Notes under the pieces: model-generated
Told to the model about the DNA's origin: nothing
What the model saw: only the letters and a program-made list of their open reading frames with translations
The model's database searches: none
DNA from: Paludisphaera mucosa
GTDB lineage: Bacteria; Planctomycetota; Planctomycetia; Isosphaerales; Isosphaeraceae
Direction of reading: 5' to 3'
Assembly: GCF_029589435.1 (NCBI RefSeq)
Contig: NZ_JARRAG010000002.1
Location: forward strand, 4,836,001 to 4,900,000
Length of the DNA stretch: 64,000 bases
Position numbers and translations under genes: made by a program
Part shown: one piece after another, positions 20,666 to 27,348 of the stretch
How positions within the stretch are numbered: the stretch's first letter is position 1
Layout: the number at the start of each line of letters is the position of its first letter

Positions 20666-21022
20666 TCAACGAGGCTTCCGGCGCCGTCTCGGCGACTTTT
20701 GCGGAGGCTCCGGTTGCGAAGGCGGCGGCTCGGCGGCGGGCGGGTCGTCCGCGATATGGCCTTTCGCCTTCATCTGCGCGATCCAGTCGTCGCGACTGAC
20801 CAGGCAGCGGGCCATCTTGTCGCATTCGGGCTTCGAAAGGTTGATCTGGCCGGCGATGTACTCGTGGGGGGCGTCCTGGTTCGAGCCGCGGCGGATGCCG
20901 AACTGCGCGATCCGCTTGCCCTCGTGGTGGATCTGGGCGAGGTCGTGCGCCCCTCCCGGCTTGATCACGGCTTCGAGCTTCTTGGCGATCTTCAGGGCTT
21001 CCGCCTTCGTGATCCTGGCCAT
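20666..21022 (-). CDS. Uncharacterised 118-residue protein, possible toxin partner of HicB-like protein
   Basis: The compact N-terminal domain (about 1-88) has KLEAVIKPGGAHDLAQIHHEGKRIAQFGIRRGS, then HEYIAGQINLSKPE and CLVSRDDWIAQMKAKG. A Pro-rich segment and a strongly basic tail (RRRRKPR) follow. The conserved-looking His, FGIRRGS and HEYI elements resemble, in a general way, the small dsRBD-like fold of HicA toxins (a catalytic His and a beta-strand carrying the substrate surface). The length and sequence are not standard HicA. The start has an AGAGGAAG site, and the gene begins 5 bp after the HicB-like gene ends, the tight coupling typical of toxin-antitoxin pairs. Function is an inference from context. 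Confidence 0.6.
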   Translation of the reverse strand: MARITKAEALKIAKKLEAVIKPGGAHDLAQIHHEGKRIAQFGIRRGSNQDAPHEYIAGQINLSKPECDKMARCLVSRDDWIAQMKAKGHIADDPPAAEPPPSQPEPPQKSPRRRRKPR

Positions 21023-21027
21023 CGCGC

Positions 21028-21384
21028 CTACGGCTTCCTCTGGATCACGTCGAAGAGCACGCTCTTCTGCTTGAGCATGGCCGGGCCGAGGGCGGAGTCG
21101 TCGGATTGCTCGAAGTCCTCGTACGCCATGAGCAGCAGGTCCTTGAGGTTGTCGAGGGCCTCCGCCTCCGTTTCGCCGGAGGTGCTCAGGTTGGCGTCGA
21201 GGAACGAGGCAGTGAAGCCGCCGCGGCAGGGGCCGATCACGACGCCGATCGGACGTCGCGGTTCGAAAGGGCGCGGCGCGAAGGTCGAGATGGGGACCGC
21301 GACGGGGGGCGTCGCCCGCCTCCTGGTCCGCCGTTCGAGTTTCTCGACCTGCTCTCGCAGGCCCGCGACGTCTTTCCGCGACAT
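21028..21384 (-). CDS. HicB-like (UPF0150-type) protein, putative antitoxin
   Basis: Protein of 118 residues, started at Met of SRKDVAGL because a perfect GAGGAGG site lies 8 nt upstream; a longer frame lacks this. The N-terminal 30 residues form a charged helix (LREQVEKLERRTRRR) that could be a coiled coil. The C-terminal half matches the HicB-like partial RNase H fold: VVIGPCRGGFTASFLDANLSTSGETEAEALDNLKDLLL. HicB antitoxins neutralise HicA mRNA interferases and often repress their own operon through an added DNA-binding domain. No ribbon-helix-helix or HTH is evident here. It sits 31 bp after the kinase-nicotinamidase gene and 5 bp before the putative partner, all on the minus strand. Confidence 0.72.
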   Translation of the reverse strand: MSRKDVAGLREQVEKLERRTRRRATPPVAVPISTFAPRPFEPRRPIGVVIGPCRGGFTASFLDANLSTSGETEAEALDNLKDLLLMAYEDFEQSDDSALGPAMLKQKSVLFDVIQRKP

Positions 21385-21415
21385 GGGGACATCCTCCTCG
21401 GTCCGGGCCATCATA

Positions 21416-22993
21416 TCACGCCCGGACGACGCCGGCCTCCTCCATCTGCTTCCAGGCGGCTTCGAGCGAGCCTTCGAGGTCGATGCCGCGGCACGCGGAC
21501 TCGATGACGGTGACCTCGAAGCCCAGGCGGCGGGCGTCGAGCGCCGAGTAGGCGACGCAGAAGTCGGTGGCCAGGCCCACGAGGAAGAGGCGGTTGAGGC
21601 CGCGCTCGCGGAGGTAGCCGGCGAGGCCCGTGGGGGTCGTGCGGTCGTTCTCGAAGAAGGCCGAGTAGCTGTCGATCTCGCGGAGGTAGCCCTTGCGGAT
21701 GATCAGCTCGCAGTGCTCCAGCCGGAGGTCGGGGTGGAACTCGGCCCCGCGCGTGTCCTGGACGCAGTGGTCGGGCCAGAGGATCTGCGGGCCGTAGGGG
21801 AGCTCGATCGCCGAAAACGGCTTCTCGCCGGGGTGCGACGAGGCGAACGAGAGGTGGTCCTCGGGGTGCCAGTCCTGGGTCAGGACGACGTGGGCGAAGC
21901 GGCGGGAGAGCTTGTTGATGATCGCCGGCAGCTCGTGGCCGCCGGGGACCGCCAGCGCGCCCTCGGGGCAGAAGTCGTTCTGCACGTCCACCACCAGCAG
22001 CACCCGGTTCTCGCGCGGGGAGGCCGAGTGCACGGCCCGGCCGGCCGTCCTCGCCGCGGGGATGACGCCCGAGGTCGTGATCCGCGACGACGACCGCAGC
22101 ATCGAGGCCACCAACGAGGCGGACCCGCCGCTCGGCTGCTGGGCGGCGCGGACGGCCTCGATCAGCTCGGCGTGGGCCTGGAAGCGGTCGCCGGGCTTCT
22201 TCGCCATCATCTTCGCGATGAGCTGCTCGACGGCCAGCGGGACGTGCGGGGGCAGGGGGGCCGGGTCCTCGCGCTCGATGAGCCGGAGCAGGCTGAAGAC
22301 GGAGTCGGCCTGGAACGGGGCGCGGCCGGCGAGCATGTGGTAGAGGGTCGCCCCCAGCGAGTAGACGTCGGCCCGGAGGTCGACCGTGGAGGCGTCGAGG
22401 AACTGCTCCGGCGGCATGTAGGCGGGCGTCCCCAGCGACGTGCCGGCCTCGGTGCGGCCCGCGAAGTCGACCGTCGCGTCGGTCGACGCCGGATCGGCCG
22501 CGGCGACCTTCGCCAGCCCCAGGTCGGCGAGCTTCACCTGGCCGCTGGAGGTCAGCAGGATGTTCGCCGGCTTGACGTCGCGGTGGATCACCCCGACCTG
22601 GCTCCAGGCCTCGCCGAGGGCGCGGGCGACCTCCTCGACGACCTGCAGCGAGCGGTCGACCCCCATCGCCTGGCGCTCGGCGACGTGGGCCTCCAGGCTC
22701 TGGCCGTCGACGAACTCCATGATGATGTAGAAGCGGCCGTCGGCCTCGCCGCAGTCGAAGACCCGCACGATCCCGGGGTGGTTCAGCCGCGCCGCCAGGC
22801 GGGCCTCGCGCAGGAACCGCTCGGCGCCCCGGCCGTCCGCGACCCGGTCGGGGTGCAGGAACTTGACCGCGACCGGCAGGTCCAGGTCGTCGTGCCAGCC
22901 CCGATAGACCACCCCCATCCCCCCCTCGCCGAGCCGGGAGATCAGCCGGCAGCGGCCGATGCTCGGGATCTTGAGGAAAGGGTCTTCGGGCAT
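21416..22993 (-). CDS. Ser/Thr protein kinase fused to nicotinamidase (PncA)
   Basis: Protein of 525 residues with two enzymatic domains. Residues about 12-280 form a PknB-type kinase: glycine loop LGEGGMGVVY, Lys44 in VAVKFL, catalytic HRDVKPANIL, metal motif DLG in place of DFG (common in planctomycetes), and activation segment GTPAYMPPEQ. A Ser/Thr/Arg-rich linker (about 290-329) follows. Residues 330-525 form a complete nicotinamidase/isochorismatase-fold domain with catalytic triad Asp336, Lys434, Cys479 and metal ligands Asp374, His376, His380 and His409 (VVDVQNDF, TQDWHPEDH, GLATDFC). Nicotinamidase converts nicotinamide to nicotinate for NAD salvage. No transmembrane segment is present, so it should be cytosolic. 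The fusion suggests NAD salvage linked to phosphorylation signalling. Downstream genes are the HicB-like pair. Confidence 0.93.
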   Translation of the reverse strand: MPEDPFLKIPSIGRCRLISRLGEGGMGVVYRGWHDDLDLPVAVKFLHPDRVADGRGAERFLREARLAARLNHPGIVRVFDCGEADGRFYIIMEFVDGQSLEAHVAERQAMGVDRSLQVVEEVARALGEAWSQVGVIHRDVKPANILLTSSGQVKLADLGLAKVAAADPASTDATVDFAGRTEAGTSLGTPAYMPPEQFLDASTVDLRADVYSLGATLYHMLAGRAPFQADSVFSLLRLIEREDPAPLPPHVPLAVEQLIAKMMAKKPGDRFQAHAELIEAVRAAQQPSGGSASLVASMLRSSSRITTSGVIPAARTAGRAVHSASPRENRVLLVVDVQNDFCPEGALAVPGGHELPAIINKLSRRFAHVVLTQDWHPEDHLSFASSHPGEKPFSAIELPYGPQILWPDHCVQDTRGAEFHPDLRLEHCELIIRKGYLREIDSYSAFFENDRTTPTGLAGYLRERGLNRLFLVGLATDFCVAYSALDARRLGFEVTVIESACRGIDLEGSLEAAWKQMEEAGVVRA

Positions 22994-23219
22994 GATGGAC
23001 CTGCCTCGGCGGCGCTAATCGGGCTTGGGATGCTCACGACATCAATCTACCCCCATCCGGCGAGGGGTCGCAACGACGGACGGCCGGGCACCCACGCCCT
23101 CCCGGCGCATCGGCGAATCCGGGGCGGCACATAAGATGCTTGCCCTCTCGAGTTCAAACGTCGGCCCCTCCTCAACTTCGAGGTCCGGGCCGGCGGCTTC
23201 GAAGAAACAGGTGACGGCG

Positions 23220-23417
23220 ATGTCGGATCCCCGAAACGTGGCGCACGACAAGAAGGTCCAGGAAGAGAAGAAGCGGCACGGCGAGGAGGCCGTCCCGGAC
23301 GCCAGCGAGACTCCGCAGCCGGGCCGCAAGCCGACCCTGGTGCAGAACGACGCGCCCGGCGACACCTATCAACAGCATGCCAAGCTCGATCCCGAGGACG
23401 TCCCCGTCGAGGAATGA
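23220..23417 (+). CDS. Small highly charged protein of unknown function
   Basis: 65 residues (SDPRNVAHDKKVQEEKKRHG...), very hydrophilic, with many Lys, Glu, Asp and Pro and no hydrophobic core, so probably disordered. An in-frame ATG further upstream exists but would add an unlikely Arg/Ser-rich leader. Codon use (C/G at third positions) is like that of real genes here. It is transcribed divergently from the kinase-nicotinamidase gene. No domain recognised. A GCCCGGG-CA-CCCGGGC palindrome lies just after the stop. Confidence 0.5.
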   Translation: MSDPRNVAHDKKVQEEKKRHGEEAVPDASETPQPGRKPTLVQNDAPGDTYQQHAKLDPEDVPVEE

Positions 23418-23698
23418 TCCGGCCCGGGCACCCGGGCGTCGGACCTTCCCGGCGCCTGGCACCCTGGACGATCCCCCCGGACGTCGCGGCTGCGAAACAC
23501 GCCGGCTCGCCGCATTGTCTCGCGACGAAAACGGGCTTATGATTGGGAGGAATGATGCAGTAAGGCGAAATCCCGGTCCGATCGTCACGAAGGGGCCGTT
23601 GCGCCGAATAATGTAGTGAGGTCGTGCGCCCCGGCCGAGATCGCGCCGGCCGGCGTTCCGGACCTTGGGAATCCCCCCGATCGGCGGAGTTCGCGGGC

Positions 23699-25639
23699 AT
23701 GCTCGACAAGGCCGGGAAGATCCTGGGGGCCTGGGCGGACCGGGTCGGCGTCCCCGCGACGGGGAGGCCGACGGCGTCGCTGGCGGCCGGCCTGATCAGC
23801 TTGTCGATCCACGCCCTGGTCCTCGTCAGCCTGGCCTTCGCGGGGCATCACGTCCAGGAGGTCGTCCAGAGCGAGTTCTCGTCGGAGGTCGCCGAGGCCC
23901 CCCCGCGGGCGCTCGAGCCGCTCGCGACCGACTCGACGCTCCAGGACCTCGACCAGAAGGACGACGAGCCGGTCATGGAGGCGTCGGGCTCGTTCGCGCC
24001 GATCTTGGCGGCGACCAACACGGCCGCGCCCCCCTCGGCCGGGCCTTCGCCCGCGACGGTGGACGACGCCCTGGCGGCGATGGACTTCGGCCGTCGCGAC
24101 GTCCAGCGGGTGGTCGACGCGGTCGCCCCGACGGCGTCGACGCTGGGCAAGACGTTCGCCATCGAGGGGAACGGGGCCGAGCACGTGCAGGGGGTGGAAG
24201 GGGCCGTCGACCGGGTGGCGGTCGAGATCGTCCGGCGGCTGGAACGGGGCCGGACGCTCGTCGTCTGGGCGTTCGACGCCTCCCGCAGCCTGGAGGCCGA
24301 GCGCAAGCGGCTCAGCAAGCACATCGAGACGATCTACGCCCACATCGGCCAGATCGACGAGAACCGGCTCTCGACCGACGGCGGCCTGCTGACGATGGTC
24401 GTCGCCTTCGGCGAGTTCCGCAAGGCGATGACCCCCAAGCCGACCGCCGACGTCGCCGCGGTCCGCGACGCCATCGCCTCGATCCCGGCCGACGAGTCGG
24501 GCGTCGAGGCCACCTTCTCGACCGTCGCCGAGATCGTCAACAAGTACGGCAAGTTCAAGGGCCCCGGCGGCGACCCCTACAACCTGATGGTGATCGTCGT
24601 GACCGACGAGGTCGGCGACGACCAGGACCGGCTGGAGTCCACCATCGACGCCGCCAAGAAGCGGGACGCGCCGATCTACGTGCTGGGCTCGCAGGCCCTC
24701 TTCGGCCGCGCCGAGCGGCTCATGGACTATTACGACCCCAAGACCAAGTTCCTGCACAAGAACCTGAAGGTCGACGCCGGGCCCGAGAGCGCGATGATCG
24801 AGCAGATCCGCCTCCCCTTCTGGTACGGCGGCCCCCAGTACGACGAGCTGGAGTCGGGCTTCGGACCCTACGCCCTCAGCCGGCTCGCCAGCGCCACCGG
24901 CGGCGTCTACTTCGTCGCCCGGCTCGACGGCGCGAAGATGGGCTTCGACGCCTCGCGGATGAAGGAGTACCGGCCCGACTGGGGCACCCGCCGCGAGTAC
25001 GAGGCCGACGTCGCCCGGTCGCCGCTGCGGCAGGCCGTCGTCAACGCCGCGCTCGTCACCCAGCAGAACCTGCCCGGGATGCCGACGCTCCAGTTCCCCT
25101 CGATGGACGCCCCCGAGTTCAAGGACGTCCTCCAGAACAACCAGGTCATCGCCGAGCGGACCACCTACACGATCGACGAGGCGCTGCCCCCCATCACGGC
25201 CGCCGCCAAGCGCCGCGACCGCGAGACCTCCCGCCGCTGGCAGGCCCACTACGACCTGATCCGCGGCCGCCTGCTGGCCATGAAGGTCCGCTGCGTCGAG
25301 TACAACTGGGCCTGCGCCCTGCTCGTCAAGGATCCGCCCCGGTTCCAGGACCCCAAGTCCAACGCCTGGCGGCTGGTCCCCGATGCGGAGATCCGCTTCA
25401 GCGAGAAGGCCGCCCTCGCCGCGAAGGAGGCCGAGGCGCTCCTGCGGAAGGTCGTCGCGGACCACCCCGAGACCCCCTGGGCCCTCCTGGCCGAACGCGA
25501 GCTGAAGAACCCCCTCGGCTTCAGGTGGGTCGAGGCCTACGTCCCGCCCCCCCGCCCGCGCGACGACGACCCGGCCAACCCCCGCCGCAAGATGAAGAAG
25601 GCCGAGGAGATGAAGCCCCCCGAGCCCCCCAAGCTCTGA
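23699..25639 (+). CDS. Membrane-anchored VWA-domain protein, paralog A
   Basis: Protein of 646 residues, started at LDKAGKILG, where GGAG precedes the ATG by 9-10 nt. One hydrophobic helix near residues 28-50 (AAGLISLSIHALVLVSLAF) anchors it, with the rest probably periplasmic. After an Ala/Pro linker, a von Willebrand factor A domain follows (about 175-380). It has the metal-ion-dependent adhesion motif DxSxS (VVWAFDASRSL), a conserved Thr/Asp region (VVAFGEF) and LMVIVVTDEVGDD. The C-terminal 250 residues are helical and charged. VWA domains bind protein ligands through a divalent ion. Its paralog lies 1.7 kb downstream; both share the RRWQAHYDL/RRWRAHYDL segment and a closing 'DTPW...L' block. 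The system is uncharacterised to my knowledge. Confidence 0.88.
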   Translation: MLDKAGKILGAWADRVGVPATGRPTASLAAGLISLSIHALVLVSLAFAGHHVQEVVQSEFSSEVAEAPPRALEPLATDSTLQDLDQKDDEPVMEASGSFAPILAATNTAAPPSAGPSPATVDDALAAMDFGRRDVQRVVDAVAPTASTLGKTFAIEGNGAEHVQGVEGAVDRVAVEIVRRLERGRTLVVWAFDASRSLEAERKRLSKHIETIYAHIGQIDENRLSTDGGLLTMVVAFGEFRKAMTPKPTADVAAVRDAIASIPADESGVEATFSTVAEIVNKYGKFKGPGGDPYNLMVIVVTDEVGDDQDRLESTIDAAKKRDAPIYVLGSQALFGRAERLMDYYDPKTKFLHKNLKVDAGPESAMIEQIRLPFWYGGPQYDELESGFGPYALSRLASATGGVYFVARLDGAKMGFDASRMKEYRPDWGTRREYEADVARSPLRQAVVNAALVTQQNLPGMPTLQFPSMDAPEFKDVLQNNQVIAERTTYTIDEALPPITAAAKRRDRETSRRWQAHYDLIRGRLLAMKVRCVEYNWACALLVKDPPRFQDPKSNAWRLVPDAEIRFSEKAALAAKEAEALLRKVVADHPETPWALLAERELKNPLGFRWVEAYVPPPRPRDDDPANPRRKMKKAEEMKPPEPPKL

Positions 25640-25673
25640 GCCGAAGGGCCGGGACGAAGGCCGGCGGCGTCTC

Positions 25674-25720
25674 TCCTTCTCCCGCCGGGAGAAGGTGGCC
25701 CGGAGGGCCGGATGAGGGTC
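25674..25720. repeat. REP-like repeat, copy a (forward)
   Basis: Sequence of the form TCCTTCTCCCGCCGGGAGAAGGTGGCCCGGAGGGCCGGATGAGGGTC. It contains two short internal hairpins (CTCCC..GGGAG and GGCCC..GGGCC). It pairs with copy b in opposite orientation 53 bp away. Confidence 0.8.
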
Positions 25721-25773
25721 ATGGCGCTTCGCCGACGCCCTCATGAAACCGTCACGCCCTCCGAACTCCGACG

Positions 25774-25820
25774 ACCCTCATCCGCCGCTGCGCGGCACCT
25801 TCTCCCGAGGGGAGTAGGAT
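25774..25820. repeat. REP-like repeat, copy b (inverted)
   Basis: Inverted version of copy a: GACCCTCATCCG ... CACCTTCTCCCGAGGGGAGTAGGA, with one internal hairpin degenerated. Together the two copies can form a long hairpin between the convergent VWA and Tat-protein genes and may act as a bidirectional terminator. Confidence 0.75.
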
Positions 25821-25848
25821 GATTTCCGCGGGCCTCCGGCCTCGACCT

Positions 25849-27045
25849 TCAGGCCCCCGCGCGGCGCCAGAGGTCGGCGAAGACGCGACCGGTCGCGCTG
25901 AGCTCGCCGTCGGGGCGGACGAGGAAGAAGCCCCGGCAGCCGTCGACGGCCTTCAGGGGGCCGCCGCCCGCCGCCGCGCCGGGCTTCGGCTCGTTGCAGT
26001 AGAGTTCCCACTGGACGACGTGGGTCACGTCGAGCGCGATCGTCGCCCCCAACCAGCCGTCCCAATGTTCGGCGACCCGGTCGGGCCGATCGTTCTCGGG
26101 CACGCCGATCTCGCCGAGCATCACCGCGCCGGGGCCGAACATGGGGCCGGTGCGCGCGCAGCGGCGGATCTCCAGGATGGCCCGCGCCAGCTCCTCGGGC
26201 GAGCCCAGGGCGTCGTAGCTGGAATAAGAAGCCAGGTCGACCGTCACCCGGGGCAGGACGTCGCGGACGACGGTCGGCACGCCCCGGAAGGCGTCGAGCA
26301 CCCGGTTGACCTCGGCGGCGTGGGCCACCCGGCAGCGCGCCCCCGCGGCGAACGCCGCCCGCGCCCGCTCGACGCCCCGCTGCCGCGCGGCCAGCCAGCG
26401 CGCCATCCGCGAGGCCAGGGTCTCCAGCTCGGCGGGGGGCGGGCGGAAGTCCTCGGAATAGCCGCCGCGGAGCCGCCAGTCCCCCTCCCAGTTCTGGAGG
26501 ATGAACGTCAGGTCGCGGTCGCGGTAGGTCCGGTAGAGGTGCGCCGTGAGGTCGTGGATCGCCCGTTCCGACTCCTCCAGCCGCTCGGGCGCGGCCGGGT
26601 CGACGCTCCGCCAGGCCTCGTCGTGGGGCATGAGCGCCTCCAGGATGATCGTGCGGAAGGGGAGGTCGAAGGCCGCCCGGAAGTCGTCGCTGCGGGCCAG
26701 CTCGACGTAATCCCCGCAGGCCGGCCAGCGCGAGTTCCAGGGGTAGGACTCGGCGATGATGCCGGGCGAGAACCAGAACTTCCCCAGCCGGGTCCCCAGG
26801 GCGATCAGCCGCTCGGCCCCCTCGACCAGGAAGGGCCTGTCGGTCAGGTGGTAGAGCCCCTTGACGTGCGATGCGCCGACGCGGTCGCGGAAGCCCGCCG
26901 GCAGTTTTTCGAGCCGCGAGGGCCGGCAGGCGTCGAGCCGGGCGCGGAGGCCGGGCGCCAGCTCGGGAAGCCCGTCCAGGTCCGGCGGGCGGGCCGTCGC
27001 GGCGATCGCGACGGTCTGCAGGAATCGGCGACGATCCAGGTCCAT
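25849..27045 (-). CDS. Tat-exported TIM-barrel-like protein, possible glycosidase
   Basis: Protein of 398 residues. The N-terminus DLDRRRFLQTVAIAATA is a twin-arginine signal, so the protein is folded before export. The body has features of a glycoside-hydrolase-like barrel: RLIALGTRLGKFWFSPG, FIAL-type strands such as LTFILQNWEGDWRL, a long active-site-like HAAEVNRVLDAF, VDLASYSSYDALGSPEEL and MLGEIGVPEN with a possible catalytic Glu, and THVVQWELYCNEPKP near the end. This resembles clan GH-A at the level of strand-and-acid pattern only. Substrate unknown. It sits on the minus strand between the two VWA genes, convergent with the first and divergent from the second. Confidence 0.75.
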   Translation of the reverse strand: MDLDRRRFLQTVAIAATARPPDLDGLPELAPGLRARLDACRPSRLEKLPAGFRDRVGASHVKGLYHLTDRPFLVEGAERLIALGTRLGKFWFSPGIIAESYPWNSRWPACGDYVELARSDDFRAAFDLPFRTIILEALMPHDEAWRSVDPAAPERLEESERAIHDLTAHLYRTYRDRDLTFILQNWEGDWRLRGGYSEDFRPPPAELETLASRMARWLAARQRGVERARAAFAAGARCRVAHAAEVNRVLDAFRGVPTVVRDVLPRVTVDLASYSSYDALGSPEELARAILEIRRCARTGPMFGPGAVMLGEIGVPENDRPDRVAEHWDGWLGATIALDVTHVVQWELYCNEPKPGAAAGGGPLKAVDGCRGFFLVRPDGELSATGRVFADLWRRAGA

Positions 27046-27348
27046 CCCCCGATCATGGCCGTTTCCGGACGCCGATCCAAGGCGGTTGCGGCCCGAAGTC
27101 GGCGGAACCGCTCGACAAAATCGCCCCGGCGTTCGTATCGTCTTTATAGGTGGGGACCTCGGCGACGGCGGCCCCCCGAGGCCGGCGGGCGGTCGTGTTC
27201 GCAAAGGGTGCGGATCCACGTCGAAATCGCGATCCGGGCCCAGGCTGCCGGTAGTTCCGATCCGGGCTTCGGCGCACAATAGTAAGGTGATAGGGGCGGC
27301 GCGGGGCGGTCGACCGAAGGGACCTGGCTTGCGGGGGATTCTCGCATC
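27046..27348. other. 303-bp divergent intergenic region
   Basis: Holds the leaders of the Tat-exported protein gene (minus) and the second VWA gene (plus). An AT-containing stretch (CGTCTTTATAGG near 27,145 and GCGCACAATAGTAAGGTGATAGG near 27,268-27,292) is promoter-like. The latter resembles GCGCCGAATAATGTAGTGAGG upstream of the first VWA gene (about 23,599-23,622). No gene is seen. Confidence 0.4.

Noticed and set aside
23548-23566. Tiny frame ATG ATG CAG TAA after a GGGAGGA site
   Set aside because: Only three codons; could be chance in the leader of the VWA gene.
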